The translations under genes and the position numbers were made by a program. Under the pieces are notes generated by a model. The model worked only from the letters and a program-made list of their open reading frames with translations. It was not told where the DNA came from and did no database searches. DNA of 64,000 nt from Caulobacter sp. BK020 (lineage in GTDB: Bacteria > Pseudomonadota > Alphaproteobacteria > Caulobacterales > Caulobacteraceae). Where the stretch lies: positions 265,344 to 329,343 of the forward strand of contig NZ_SLZL01000004.1 in assembly GCF_004342605.1 (NCBI RefSeq). Direction: 5' to 3'. This document shows, in pieces, positions 45,601-52,685 of the stretch; within the stretch, counting starts at the first letter, position 1; every line of letters begins with the position of its first letter.

Positions 45601-46360
45601 CGCCGTTGTCATTCGCGCCCGTGACGAAGACATAGGTCGTGCCGCCGACCACCGCGGTGGCCACGTCGGACGCGCCGTCCAGCCGCAAGGTTCCGTTGTC
45701 GGTGACGTTGGCGGTGTTGGTCAGGGCGCCGTTGGCCGCCACGCTGAAGACGCTGAGCCCGTCATCCAGGCCGCCGGCCGCGAACAGGTAGGTGCTGCCA
45801 CCGATCACCGCGGTGGCCAGGCCCTTGACGCCGTCCAGCTCGTAGGTCCCGTTGTCGGCCAGGTTGGAGACCGAGGTCAGGGTCCCGTCGCCCTGCACGC
45901 GGAAGACGCTGATCCCGTCGTCGTTGGTTCCGGCCGCGAACACATAGGCGGCGCCCGACACCGTGGCCGAGGTCACGCGCGACACCCCGGCCAGGTTCAG
46001 CCCGCCAGCATCGGCCACGTCGTAGACCGGCGTCAGGGTCCCGCCCACATTGACCCGGAAGACGCTGAGCCCGTTGTCGGTCGCGCCGGCGGCCACCAGG
46101 TAGGTGTTGCCGTCCGACATGATGGTGGTCAGGCCGCTGACCCCCGTCAGGTTCAGCGCGCCGCTGTCGGTGACGTTGGCGGTGTTGGTCAACGCGCCGT
46201 TCAAGCCCAGCGAGAAGACGCTGATCCCGTTGTCCAGCCCGCCGGCGACGAAGACGTAGGTCGTGCCGCCGATGTCGGCCGAGGTGATGGCCGAGACGCC
46301 GTCAAGCTCCAGCGCGCCGCCGTCGGTCTCGTTGTCGCCATTCGTGTACAGAATCGACAT
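36614..46360 (-). CDS. Giant RTX adhesin (3248 residues) with propeller-like head and Ig-like tandem repeats
   Basis: The largest gene of the window, with AGGA before ATG 46360 and no signal peptide. Residues 1 to about 375 are seven repeats of 52 residues (GGTTYVFVAGGLDNGISVFS), suggesting a seven-bladed propeller. About 375-715 is a second propeller-like part (IEVDPINHRIYAGYQ). About 715-1175 holds three cadherin-like domains ending in ITAVND. About 1175-2610 is 15 copies of a 96-residue Ig-like unit (LHYDWQRDTGSG, ATYTLGDADVGG). A VCBS-like domain follows, and the final 500 residues are RTX repeats ending SADILL, a type I secretion signal. It is probably a surface adhesin. It diverges from the collar-protein genes. 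Confidence 0.93.
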   Translation of the reverse strand: MSILYTNGDNETDGGALELDGVSAITSADIGGTTYVFVAGGLDNGISVFSLGLNGALTNTANVTDSGALNLTGVSGLTTIMSDGNTYLVAAGATDNGLSVFRVNVGGTLTPVYDVADAGGLNLAGVSRVTSATVSGAAYVFAAGTNDDGISVFRVQGDGTLTSVSNLADNGTYELDGVKGLATAVIGGSTYLFAAGGLDDGLSVFSVAANGALTNTANVTDNGTLRLDGASDVATAVVGGTTYVFVTGANDNGVSVFSVNASGQLTNTANVGDSASLRLAGATGLSVNTFGTTTYLTVGGTESGVSLFRVNAGGTLTAMDNIDDGGSRELASGGGTTAVHSATVGGTNYVIAGGSVDDGVSTLGLKPTGQLWYATEGGDADTRIVRINNDGSSHTVNVDNGGAGTGDDHLISSFTSDIGLDTAAGFYFAILSSQNNDVAYLVRGVIGSSATPTTVVDFPDNIIVNTIEVDPINHRIYAGYQDGSGTPNGAITGIRVYSYNPLNGAVTDLGFLTTAATDNRANESGFYVLDPQDFALDSSIGRLFYTERVDGLVTGIYRLDLASPNTTTQLVSQAQFPDDQSGGIIMDVEVDESTNLVYFTTHSQFPSPDAGYNASQNAIWYIDESASSGTAVKVTLVGMPGGGVFYPGDMTFDQSTRQLYIENEETGSSETDDVIYVFQLNGAGTTATLINTITPNLTASGANIEGLFFSDLPVLSGLSGTATTMNEQQAAATTLLTGAPTITDTDGDHLASATVQITGGKFSSNESSTTDDHLGYGAAKQISGLVSGTNITLAWDASSETLTLTGYDTIANYQAVLAAITYWTTGDNPTNYGLNTNRTITWTVSDGTPDVPGGAVNSGTTTINIAAVNDAPVNGSVSSATGNEDASIAVTGLQISDVDANPALQTVSVTLSVTKGVLTLLTNVTNGLTSGQITGNGTDTITISASINAINATLAATNGLLFLGDANANGTDTLTVVTDDGGGTGSGGALSDTDNYTITIAAVNDTPVVPASATTVGATEQTPATLLGSLTVSDVDLDALNSGNGDYAGASFTVQRASANAADTFAFASGGLFTVSGGNLQVGGLTFATFTVVGGVLTISFTSSAATATTALVNDVLDHITYTNTSDAPPASVSLNYALNDGAPGGGQGSGATSTAGGSVTVNITAVNDVHTGGASITGTAAEDQVLTAVSTLADPDGIGTLHYQWQHDVGSGFVNVGADQATYTLGDGDIGGTVRVIISYTDAGGTLESATSAATASVAATNDAPTGGASITGTATEDQVLTADTSTLADSDGLGTLHYDWQRNTGSGFVSTGAADQATYTLGDADVGGTVRVVVSYTDGQGFANSVTSAATASIAGINDPHTGGASITGTAAENQVLTAVSTLADADGLGTLHYDWQRDTGSGFVSTGAADQATYTLGGADVGGTVRVVISYTDGQGFAESATSAATATIANVNDPHTGGVSITGTATENQVLTAVSTLADPDGLGTLHYDWQRDTGSGYVSIGAADQATYTLGDADVGGTVRVVVSYTDGQGTAESATSAGTAAIAGVNDPHTGGAAITGTATEDQVLTAVSTLADVDGLGTLHYDWQRNTGSGFVSTGAADQATYTLGDADVGGTVRVVISYTDGQGFAESATSAATATIANVNDPHTGGVSVTGTATENQVLTAVSTLADLDGLGTLHYDWQRDTGSGYVSIGAADQATYTLGDADVGGTVRVVVSYTDGQGTAESATSAGTAAIAGVNDPHTGGAAITGTATEDQVLTAVSTLADVDGLGTLHYDWQRNTGSGFVSTGAADQATYTLGDADVGGTVRVVISYTDGQGFAESATSAATATIANVNDSLTGGVSITGTAAEDQILTADTSTLADADGLGTLHYQWQSDSGSGFVNVGADQATYALGDGDIGAVIRVVVSYTDGHGTAETAFSGSTDTVVASNDPYTGGVTITGVATEDEVLTADTSTLADPDGLGALYYEWQRDTGFGFASVDGADQATYTLTDADVGAQIRVVVYYADGQGFFETVTSAATTPIANINDPHTGGAAITGTATENQVLTAVSTIVDDDGWSTLHYDWQRDSGSGFVSIGAADQSTYTLGDADVGAQVRVVISYTDDHGTAESSTSAATATVANVNDPHTGGAAITGTATENQVLTAVSTLADADGLGTLHYQWQRDSGSGFVNVGADQATYTLGDADVGGTVRVVVSYTDGQGTAESATSAGTAAIAGVNDPHTGGAAITGTATEDQVLTAVSTLADVDGLGTLHYDWQRNTGSGFVSIGAADQATYTLGDADVGGTVRVVVSYTDGQGFAESATSAATASIANVNDPHTGGVSVTGTTTENQVLTAASTLADADGLGALHYQWQRDSGSGFVNVGADQATYTLAAADIGSVIRVVTSYTDGHGTAESATSAATATILPANGPHTGGVSITGAATEDQVLTADTSSLADPGGLGAFHYQWQRSTTSSGYVNVGTDQATYTLGDADVGAQIRVIVSYTDGQGVFESETSGPTSAVANVNDAPTGTVTITGAATEDQVLTAASTLADVDGLGALHYQWQRDSGSGYVNVGSDQATYALGDADVGGTVRVVVSYTDGHGTAESKTSAVTAAVANVNDAPTAANDAGSVAQRLTLTGSVRTNDADIDNAAATLTVTNVAYNATHVDQAVVSGGTVVNGAYGKLTINPDGTYSYVADHEGLIVGQVVTDTFDYTIKDPSGASATAQLTVTVAGSATGDANANILISDGSAHTLTGKGGADTLTGGGGADVFAYQAIGDSTVAAFDTITDFTHGSDTLGLTPLITGTTKLTLSTDGTDKILSIDLDGDGVAEGQIKSLGQGLEVTDIVTGVANFGFTITGSSGGDTLTGGSGADIISGADGADSIRGGGGGDTLTGGAGVDTFLYGAGDSTSAHWDTITDFATGQDKLDISAVDAGTVSIARFGSSTFVYYGSGASAGVVEVSGDIKFTDLIVSGAVHGYTLYAGSGVETLTGSAGPDVLVGGSGSTTLNGGGGADILYGGTGNDTFQYTAISQSNFAGYDVIFGFDSGHDKVDISAIDGGKITIARYEGTTFIYSAPDGGGNSQAVVAVSGTSLKATDLVTSGGASQAFVLVGDGASHSVADTLTGAAGNDILYGLDGNDILTGAGGADFLLGGAGADTFVYTSAGESSPFATDLIFDFSTAQGDKLDLTGIDANSGTAANDAFSVVTAFSGAAGQVTIAAPDSSGYYHVSGDVNGDGVADFVIALNVTGTLTSADILL
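38525..42860 (-). repeat. Tandem 288-bp repeats (about 15) within the giant adhesin gene
   Basis: Each 288-bp unit encodes one 96-residue Ig-like repeat. Two-unit blocks at about 40849-41424 and 41425-42000 differ at only about a dozen of 576 positions by eye, showing recent duplication. Confidence 0.93.
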
Positions 46361-46786
46361 GGATCAATCCTTTGCCTCGGCGGAACGGCGTTCCGGCCGG
46401 CGTGCGCTGTGGCCGCAGAGCGCACGCTCCGCGTGAAATGGGAAAAAGAACCAGTATCGGCTGCGATACGCCGCCCAGACGCCCAGTGACGTGCTTTTAT
46501 GCACACGAGCGTAGGTTTCGCGCACCCAACTCCCCCCTGGCTCTAGTCGTCCCGCCAGCGCAACCTTAGCGACGAGACCAGGGGCGCACAAGTAGACGTA
46601 CGCCGTTTGATGAACATCGTTCTTCCGTCACTATTGTGCAGCTCAGGATAGTCGGCTACGAAAGAATCAATCGCGGGGTGGGCGCAATCTCAATCAACGC
46701 TAAGACGTGACTGACTACTTGTGGTTTAGTGACCTTTCGCGCGCGTCGAGCTTGCACAACGACATTCTGGGAGCGAGGGAGCAGAC
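46361..46786. other. Divergent intergenic region between giant adhesin and collar genes
   Basis: 426 bases with no supported gene. GGAAC-GGC-GTTCC (near 46383) is a small palindrome. The part from about 46600 is poorer in GC. A ribosome site (GGGAGCGAGGGAGC) precedes the first collar gene. It must carry both promoters. Confidence 0.5.
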
Positions 46787-47323
46787 ATGGGCCAGCCTTA
46801 CGTTGGTGAGATCCGCATATTCGCGGGCAACTTTCCGCCTCTGGGATGGGCGATGTGCGATGGCCAACTGTTGGCGATCTCCGAGTACGACACCCTGTTC
46901 AACCTGATCGGCACCACCTACGGCGGCGACGGGCAGTCGACCTTCGGCCTGCCGGACCTGCGCGGCCGGGTCCCCACCCACCAGGGCTCGAAGAACGGCC
47001 AGACCTACATCATCGGCGAGTTGGCCGGCGTCGAGAGCGTCACCTTGACCACCCAGCAGATGCCCCAGCACACCCACGCGCTGTTCGCGGCCTCGACGGC
47101 GGGGGCCGTAAGCACGCCGACCGCCCAGACCATGCTGTCGGACCAGGGGCCCACGGGGACGACGCTCAACGGCTACCAGCCCTACGCCGCGGCCAACCAG
47201 ATCGCCCTGACCGCCGCCTCCACGACGCCCGTCGGCGGCAACCAGCCCCACGACAACATGCAACCCTATCTGGGCGTCAATTTCATCATCTCGCTCTACG
47301 GGATCTATCCGACCCAGAGCTGA
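46787..47323 (+). CDS. Tail-collar-domain protein 1 (MdpB-like)
   Basis: A 178-residue protein. The N-terminal block YVGEIRIFAGNFPPLGWAMC, DGQLLAIS, and TTYGGDGQSTFGLPDLRGRVP is the phage tail collar domain. The Ser/Thr/Ala-rich middle is variable, and the C-terminus (GGNQPHDNMQPYLGVNFIIS, LYGIYPTQS) is the conserved trimer-tip type seen in microcystin-dependent MdpB proteins. No signal peptide is visible. First of three tandem paralogues with a good ribosome site. The domain is known from phage fibres, but no other phage gene is present; function in cells is unknown. Confidence 0.92.
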   Translation: MGQPYVGEIRIFAGNFPPLGWAMCDGQLLAISEYDTLFNLIGTTYGGDGQSTFGLPDLRGRVPTHQGSKNGQTYIIGELAGVESVTLTTQQMPQHTHALFAASTAGAVSTPTAQTMLSDQGPTGTTLNGYQPYAAANQIALTAASTTPVGGNQPHDNMQPYLGVNFIISLYGIYPTQS

Positions 47324-47359
47324 CCCTCCCGCCCGAAGATCTTCTGGAGACTCAATGAG

Positions 47360-47914
47360 ATGAGTGATCAATTCGTCGCGGAGATCCGCATTTTCGGCTT
47401 CAACTTCGCCCCGAAGGGCTGGGCCCAGTGCAACGGCCAGCTGCTGCCGATCTCGCAGAACACCGCGCTGTTCTCGCTGCTGGGCACCACCTATGGCGGC
47501 AACGGCACCAGCAACTTCGCCCTGCCCAACCTGATGGGCAGCATCCCGCTCCACGTCGGCCGCAACCAGCCGGGCCCCGGCCTGTCGGTCTACGACCTGG
47601 GCCAGGTCGGCGGCGAGCCGAACGTGACGCTGATCCAGACCGAGATTCCGGCGCACAGCCATGCGCCGATGGTGACCACGACGAACGGGACCGTCACCAC
47701 CGCGGCCAACAACCAGCCCGCCCAGGCCTTCGCCGGCAACTTCCAGCAAAACAGCCGGGGCCTGTTCTACAGCCCGGTGAACAGTCCCGCCACGCAGCTG
47801 CCGGCCCAAAGCATTGGCGTGGCCGGCGGCTCGCTCCCGCACAACAACATGATGCCGACACTGTTCCTGAACTACTGCATCGCCCTGCAGGGCATCTTCC
47901 CCGCCCGCAACTGA
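47360..47914 (+). CDS. Tail-collar-domain protein 2 (MdpB-like)
   Basis: A 184-residue paralogue of its neighbours. FVAEIRIFGFNFAPKGWAQC, NGQLLPIS, and TTYGGNGTSNFALPNLMGSIP form the collar domain. The middle (VTTTNGTVTTAANNQPAQAF) is low in complexity. SLPHNNMMPTLFLNYCIALQ followed by GIFPARN ends it. It starts 36 bases after collar protein 1, with GGAG upstream (TCTGGAGACTCAATGAG, ATG 47360). The three probably assemble into a homo- or heterotrimeric fibre-like particle, which is inference. Confidence 0.92.
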   Translation: MSDQFVAEIRIFGFNFAPKGWAQCNGQLLPISQNTALFSLLGTTYGGNGTSNFALPNLMGSIPLHVGRNQPGPGLSVYDLGQVGGEPNVTLIQTEIPAHSHAPMVTTTNGTVTTAANNQPAQAFAGNFQQNSRGLFYSPVNSPATQLPAQSIGVAGGSLPHNNMMPTLFLNYCIALQGIFPARN

Positions 47915-47945
47915 TCCGCCGCGACGGACACGAGGAGAGAGACTC

Positions 47946-48491
47946 ATGGGTACGCCGTACATGGGCGAGTTGCGGATCATGTCCTTCAACTTCGCTCCGA
48001 AATACTGGGCTCAGTGCAACGGTCAGCTGCTGCCCATCAACCAGAACCAGGCGCTGTTCTCGCTGCTGGGCACGACGTACGGCGGCAACGGCACCACGAA
48101 CTTCGCCCTGCCGGACCTGCGCACGATGGTCCCGGCCCATCCAGGTCAAGGCTATGTCCAGGGTGAAATCGTGGGCGAATACAGCCACACCCTGATCCAG
48201 ACCGAAATGCCGCAGCACCTGCACTTCCTGAAGGTCGACGCCACCAACGCCGGAACCGCCAACACCTCGGCCGCCGCGGCCGGCAACAGTTTCGGGCAGA
48301 CCTACGGCAAGCCGAGCTCCGGTTCGCCCATCGCGTTCAACATGTACAGCACCGTCCTGTCGCCGATGGCGCCGATGGCGCCCCAGGCCCTGGGGACGGC
48401 GGGCGGCAGCCAGCCGCACGAGAACCGCCAGCCGTTCCTGACGCTGAACATCTGCATCGCCCTGCAGGGAATCTTCCCCTCGCGGAACTAG
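47946..48491 (+). CDS. Tail-collar-domain protein 3 (MdpB-like)
   Basis: A 181-residue paralogue. YMGELRIMSFNFAPKYWAQC, NGQLLPIN, and TTYGGNGTTNFALPDLRTMVP carry the collar domain, and SQPHENRQPFLTLNICIALQ with GIFPSRN closes the protein. A ribosome site GAGGAGAGAG lies about 6 bases before ATG 47946. It is the last of the tandem trio and is convergent with the DUF6916 gene 24 bases away. Proteins 2 and 3 resemble each other more than either resembles protein 1, so the array grew by stepwise duplication. Confidence 0.92.
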   Translation: MGTPYMGELRIMSFNFAPKYWAQCNGQLLPINQNQALFSLLGTTYGGNGTTNFALPDLRTMVPAHPGQGYVQGEIVGEYSHTLIQTEMPQHLHFLKVDATNAGTANTSAAAAGNSFGQTYGKPSSGSPIAFNMYSTVLSPMAPMAPQALGTAGGSQPHENRQPFLTLNICIALQGIFPSRN

Positions 48492-48515
48492 GTCTCCTGG
48501 CTCCCTCGCATGGCG

Positions 48516-48836
48516 TCAGTTGAACACGGCCTGGTAGTCCTGCCGCCCCGGCGTGGGCGTATGGACCGGGATCAGGTAAAGGTCGTACGCCGCCCCGCCC
48601 GCTTGCGCGCCGCCCTCGGGCGTGAGCGTATGCATCCCCTCGGCGAGCAGGTCGCCGGAAGGACCGCTGAAGATCAGCGTGAAGGGCTGGAAGGCCGGAT
48701 CGCCGTGGCCGGGCTGGTTCTCCAGCCGCTCGACTTCGCTCAGCGACAGCACATGGCGACCGCCCTCGACCTTGAACGCGGTTCCCACATGGGGGGCGAA
48801 GGTGTCTGCGGTCAGGACGACGAAGTCGGCGGTCAT
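48516..48836 (-). CDS. DUF6916 family protein
   Basis: A 106-residue protein without signal peptide. VLTADTFAPHVGTAFKVEGG, RHVLSLSEVERLENQP and the middle FTLIFSGPSGDLLAEGMHTL, then YDLYLIPVHTP, match the DUF6916 pattern, a small beta-rich domain I associate with collar-protein loci. GAGGGA lies 5 bases before ATG 48836. Its beta-strand content and position suggest a structural or assembly partner for the collar proteins, but it is on the other strand and this remains inference. Confidence 0.75.
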   Translation of the reverse strand: MTADFVVLTADTFAPHVGTAFKVEGGRHVLSLSEVERLENQPGHGDPAFQPFTLIFSGPSGDLLAEGMHTLTPEGGAQAGGAAYDLYLIPVHTPTPGRQDYQAVFN

Positions 48837-48871
48837 GAAATCCCTCGGATAGGAAGCGAAGCGCGGCCACT

Positions 48872-49447
48872 ATGACGACCTCGCCACCTGAACGGGAAGA
48901 CCTTGGCGCATCGCGCCTCGAGGATGCAAGGACGCTCCAAGCCGGCGGACCGATCCGCATCGCCCTGCGTCCCGAAGTCGAGGCCGACGCGGCCTTCCGC
49001 CTGGCGCTGTTTCGGACCTCCCGCGGTCCGGGATGGGACCAGCTTCCCCTGCCCGCCGACATGTTGGCCCAGATCATGGAGCAGCAGTTCCACGCCCAGA
49101 CCCAGGGCTACCGCGCGGCCTATCCACGGGCCCGGCTTGAGATCGTCACAGTGAACGCCGAGCCGGTCGGGCGGCTGGCCACCGACCGAAGCGCCGACGC
49201 CCTGCACCTGATCGACATCGCCGTGGTCCCCGAACGGCGCGGCCAGGGGATCGGCGGGGCGATCCTGCGCGCGCTGATGGACGAGGCCGCCGCGGCCGGG
49301 AGGCCGGTGACGCTGCAGGTGGCCCGCGACAACCTGGCGGCCCAGCGGCTCTATCACCGGCTGGGTTTCGCCCTGACCGGGGCGGACGAGACGTACCTGA
49401 CTCTCTGCTCGACGACCCATTCCCAAACGCCGAGCCCTGTGTCTTGA
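48872..49447 (+). CDS. GNAT-family N-acetyltransferase
   Basis: A 191-residue cytosolic acetyltransferase. LHLIDIAVVPERRGQGIGGA, then ILRALMDEAAA, contains the acetyl-CoA loop R/Q-x-x-G-x-G/A, and LQVARDNLAAQRLYHRLGF is the closing motif B. The stop overlaps the TTG start of the oxidoreductase gene by TTGA, giving translational coupling to the sugar operon. It also stands beside the collar and DUF6916 genes. Its acceptor could be a protein N-terminus or an amino sugar; I cannot tell. The first 30 residues may precede the true domain. Confidence 0.88.
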   Translation: MTTSPPEREDLGASRLEDARTLQAGGPIRIALRPEVEADAAFRLALFRTSRGPGWDQLPLPADMLAQIMEQQFHAQTQGYRAAYPRARLEIVTVNAEPVGRLATDRSADALHLIDIAVVPERRGQGIGGAILRALMDEAAAAGRPVTLQVARDNLAAQRLYHRLGFALTGADETYLTLCSTTHSQTPSPVS

Positions 49448-50430
49448 CCCGGGTCGCGGTGGTCGGCTGCGGAGCGTGGGGCCGGAACCTGATCCGGACC
49501 TGCGCGGAACTAGGCGTGCTGGGCGCGGTGGTCGACACCGACGCCGCAGCCGCTCGCAGCCAGGCCGACACGTGGCGGGTTCCCGCCCTCCCCGTGACCC
49601 AGGCCCTGGAAGACCCACGCCTGGACGCAATGATCATCGCCGCCCCGGCCCCCGCCCACGCCGCGCTCTGCCGTCTGGCCCTGGACCACGGCAAGGACGT
49701 CTTCGTCGAAAAGCCCCTGGCCTCCGACCTCGCCGAGGCCGAGGCCCTGGCCGCCGACGTGGCGCGTTCGGACCGGGTGTTCATGATCGGCCACCTGCTG
49801 CGCTATCACCCGGCGTTCGAGGCCTTGGCGGCGATCGTGGCCCGCGGCGAGATCGGCGCCCTGCGCTACGTCACCGCCTCGCGGCTGAGCCTCGGCCGCA
49901 TCCGCACGCACGAGAACGCCTTTCTCAGCCTGGCGCCGCACGACGTCTCGATGATCCTGGCCCTGGCCGAGGGCGAGCCAGCCAGAGTTGGGGCGACCGG
50001 TCGCGCCTTCGTCACGCCCGGCGTCGCCGACGAGGTCCACGCCGATCTCGGCTTCCAGCTGGCCTCAGGCGACTTCCACGCCCACATCGCCGCCAGCTGG
50101 CTCAGCCCATTCAAGGAGCAGAAGCTGGTGGTGGTCGGCGAGACCGGCGCCCTGGTGTTCGACGACGTCCGCCCCTGGCCGGAAAAGCTGATGCGACGCG
50201 ACCAGGTCGTGACCCTGACCGACGCCGGCCCGGTCGCTTCTGGCGCCGAGCCGCGCTTCGTCGATCTGGCGGCCGAACCACCCCTGACCAGAGAAATCCG
50301 ACACTTCATCCAATCTTGCCAGACCAGGCAAACCCCTTTGACGAGCATCGATGAAGGTGTTCGCGTGCAGCGCGTGCTTCAACGGGTTCAACTGCAATTG
50401 AATCGAGACCCAAAATCAACCCAGAGCTAG
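49444..50430 (+). CDS. Gfo/Idh/MocA-family oxidoreductase (WbpB/WlbA-like role)
   Basis: A 328-residue NAD-dependent sugar oxidoreductase. The Rossmann motif VAVVGCGAWGRNLIR opens the protein, and DVFVEKPLASDLAEAEAL carries the EKP catalytic motif. LAPHDVSMILAL holds the active-site His of the family. The start is TTG at 49444, overlapping the GNAT stop. In acetamido-uronic acid pathways such an enzyme (WbpB/WlbA) oxidises C3 of UDP-GlcNAcA before transamination. The downstream 6-dehydrogenase and acetyltransferase support this role, yet the expected aminotransferase is missing from the window. Confidence 0.88.
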   Translation: MTRVAVVGCGAWGRNLIRTCAELGVLGAVVDTDAAAARSQADTWRVPALPVTQALEDPRLDAMIIAAPAPAHAALCRLALDHGKDVFVEKPLASDLAEAEALAADVARSDRVFMIGHLLRYHPAFEALAAIVARGEIGALRYVTASRLSLGRIRTHENAFLSLAPHDVSMILALAEGEPARVGATGRAFVTPGVADEVHADLGFQLASGDFHAHIAASWLSPFKEQKLVVVGETGALVFDDVRPWPEKLMRRDQVVTLTDAGPVASGAEPRFVDLAAEPPLTREIRHFIQSCQTRQTPLTSIDEGVRVQRVLQRVQLQLNRDPKSTQS

Positions 50431-50606
50431 TCCAATCGGCCGGACGACCTCCCGCCACTTCACATAACATCGTTCCAACACTTTGCGATCAAAAGTATTC
50501 ATCCGCGAATATATCAGTACAATATCAAATGCGACCCCGCCTTAGGTCAATATACCCCAGATAAACGCCCTTCCCGTAGAGGGTTTCGCCGGTTACGATC
50601 CGCGCC

Positions 50607-50663
50607 ATGTCGAGGGGCGCATCGATCTCAAATAAGAACGCCCCGACCACGAGGGGCCGATGA
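50607..50663 (+). CDS. Possible 18-residue leader ORF coupled to the 6-dehydrogenase
   Basis: ATG 50607 opens [18 protein letters not shown] and stops at TGA 50661-50663. That stop overlaps the downstream ATG at 50660 as ATGA. A GGGGCG/CGCCCC hairpin lies within it. The ORF could couple or tune translation of the dehydrogenase, but short ORFs like this also arise by chance. Confidence 0.3.
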   Translation: MSRGASISNKNAPTTRGR

Positions 50664-52018
50664 ACGTTCACATTCCGACGTTTCCATTGCACGCCGCCGA
50701 TGACCTGGCGCCGAACTTTCAAGCCCTGACCCGGAAAATCCTGCAACGCGAGGCGGTGATCGGCGTGGTCGGCATGGGCTATGTCGGCCTGCCGCTGTCG
50801 GAGGCGTTCTGCACGGCGGGTTTCCGCGTGATCGGCTTTGATCTGGACGAGACCCGCCTGGCCAGCCTGTCCAGGGGCGCGTCCTACCTGAACCATTTCG
50901 CCGACGCCCGCGTGGCGGCCATGGGCGAGCAGGGCTTCGTCACCACCAGCGCGCCGGACATCCTGGCCCGCGCCGACGCCGTGCTGATCTGCGTGCCGAC
51001 CCCGATCACCTCGCACAACGCGCCCGACCTCGGCCACGTGGTCGAGGCCGCCGAGACCCTGGCGGACGTGTTGCGGCCGGGCCAGCTGGTCGTTCTGGAG
51101 TCCACCACCTTTCCTGGCGCCACCACAGAGGTGCTCAAGCCGATCCTGGAGCGCTCGGGCCTGCGGGCCGGCCGCGACTTCGCCCTGGCCTTTTCGCCCG
51201 AGCGCGAGGATCCCGGCAACCCCGCCTTCACCACCGCCTCGATCCCCAAGATCGTCGGCGCGGACTCCGAGGCCGAACGCCGCGTGGCCTGCGCGCTCTA
51301 TGACGCGATCACCGTTACGGTTCCCGTTGGCGACACGCGCACCGCCGAAGCGGTCAAGCTGACCGAGAACGTGTTCCGGTTCGTCAACATCGCCCTGGCC
51401 AACGAGCTCAAGGTCAGCTTCGAGGCCCTGGGCATCGATATCTGGGAGGTGATCCAGGCGGCCCAGACCAAGCCCTTCGGCTACATGCCGTTCTTCCCCG
51501 GCCCCGGGGTCGGCGGCCATTGCATCCCGGTGGACCCGTTCTACCTGGCCTGGCGCGCCAAGGCCGAAGGAGCCAGCCTGAGGATGGTCGAGCTGGCGGG
51601 GGAAATCTCGCGGGCCATGCCTCGGCGCGTGGTCGACAAGACCCTGGAAGCCCTGGCCGCGCGCAACCGCTCTCCAATCGGCGCCCACGTCCTGGTCGTG
51701 GGCGTGGCCTACAAGCGCAATGTCGACGACACCCGCGAAACCCCGGCCCGCGACATCATCGAGATCCTGCGTAGCCACGGGGCCCGGGTCAGTTATCATG
51801 ACCCGCTGGCCCCGGAACTGGTCGTCGGCGACACCTTGATGCAGTCGATCGACATCGGCCGCGACACGCTGGCCGGCTTCGATTGCGCCATCATCGTCAC
51901 CGACCACGACGCGCTCGACTATGGCCGCCTGGTCCGCGAGACGCCGCTGGTGATCGACACCCGCAACGCCGCCGCTGGGGTCGATCCCGCCCTGGCCGGC
52001 AAGATCGTGAAGGCCTGA
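50660..52018 (+). CDS. Nucleotide-sugar 6-dehydrogenase (UDP-GlcNAc dehydrogenase, WbpA type)
   Basis: A 452-residue enzyme making UDP-N-acetylglucosaminuronic acid by two NAD-dependent oxidations. [20 protein letters not shown] is the NAD site, and the catalytic Cys lies in [28 protein letters not shown] and [18 protein letters not shown] are family blocks. The C-terminal Rossmann domain ([20 protein letters not shown]) completes it. The sequence is nearer the WbpA/WecC group than Ugd. A GAGGGGCCG lies just upstream of ATG 50660. The next gene starts 1 base after its stop. Confidence 0.93.
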   Translation: MNVHIPTFPLHAADDLAPNFQALTRKILQREAVIGVVGMGYVGLPLSEAFCTAGFRVIGFDLDETRLASLSRGASYLNHFADARVAAMGEQGFVTTSAPDILARADAVLICVPTPITSHNAPDLGHVVEAAETLADVLRPGQLVVLESTTFPGATTEVLKPILERSGLRAGRDFALAFSPEREDPGNPAFTTASIPKIVGADSEAERRVACALYDAITVTVPVGDTRTAEAVKLTENVFRFVNIALANELKVSFEALGIDIWEVIQAAQTKPFGYMPFFPGPGVGGHCIPVDPFYLAWRAKAEGASLRMVELAGEISRAMPRRVVDKTLEALAARNRSPIGAHVLVVGVAYKRNVDDTRETPARDIIEILRSHGARVSYHDPLAPELVVGDTLMQSIDIGRDTLAGFDCAIIVTDHDALDYGRLVRETPLVIDTRNAAAGVDPALAGKIVKA

Positions 52019-52019
52019 G

Positions 52020-52685
52020 GTGGCGGTCGAGGCCTCAGGAGACCGCCCGCCCGCCTGGGTCCATCCCTCGGCCGAGGTCGAGCCCGGCGCGGTGCTGGGC
52101 GCCGGCACGCGGGTCTGGCGGTTCAGCCATGTCGCGGCCGGGGCCCGGATCGGCGAGGACTGCGTGATCGGCCAGAACGTGGCGATCGCTCCCGGCGTGG
52201 TGGTGGGCGACCGCTGCAAGGTGCAGAACAATGTCAGCCTCTATGCCGGCGTTGTCCTGGAGGAGGGGGTGTTCTGCGGTCCCAGTTGTGTTTTCACCAA
52301 TGTGACCACGCCGCGCGCCGAGATCGACCGCAAGGCCGAGTTCCGCCCCACCCGGGTGGGGCGCGGCGCGACGATCGGGGCCAATGCGACGATCGTCTGC
52401 GGCCATGACCTGGGCGCCTGGTGCCTGATCGCCGCCGGAGCGGTGGTGACCCACGACGTCCCGCCCCTGGCCCTGATGGCCGGCGTGCCCGCGCGCCGTG
52501 TCGGCTGGGTCAGCCATGCCGGCGAAGTGCTGGGCGCCGACCTGGTCTGCCCCCGCACCGGCGACCGCTACGCCGAGCGGCCCATGGGCGATCAAGTCGG
52601 TCTGCGGCGCGTGATCAATCTTTCGGGCTTTGGCGAAGACCCGCCCGACACCCCCCGTGAAGAACCAGCAGCGAGCGTCGGATGA
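52020..52685 (+). CDS. Left-handed beta-helix N-acetyltransferase (WbpD/WxcM-N type)
   Basis: A 221-residue hexapeptide-repeat acetyltransferase, usual partner of acetamido-sugar pathways. It begins [20 protein letters not shown], then [20 protein letters not shown] and [20 protein letters not shown]. The catalytic His is probably in [25 protein letters not shown] and [17 protein letters not shown] close the helix domain. Starts at GTG 52020, one base after the previous stop, and its end overlaps the next gene's ATG by 4 bases. It would acetylate the 3-amino group formed by an aminotransferase, not found here. The C-terminal 35 residues lie beyond the usual helix domain. Confidence 0.9.
   Translation: MAVEASGDRPPAWVHPSAEVEPGAVLGAGTRVWRFSHVAAGARIGEDCVIGQNVAIAPGVVVGDRCKVQNNVSLYAGVVLEEGVFCGPSCVFTNVTTPRAEIDRKAEFRPTRVGRGATIGANATIVCGHDLGAWCLIAAGAVVTHDVPPLALMAGVPARRVGWVSHAGEVLGADLVCPRTGDRYAERPMGDQVGLRRVINLSGFGEDPPDTPREEPAASVG

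Noticed and set aside
46787..48491. Prophage remnant
   Set aside because: Only collar-domain genes are phage-like. No integrase, portal, terminase, lysis gene or attachment duplication is seen.
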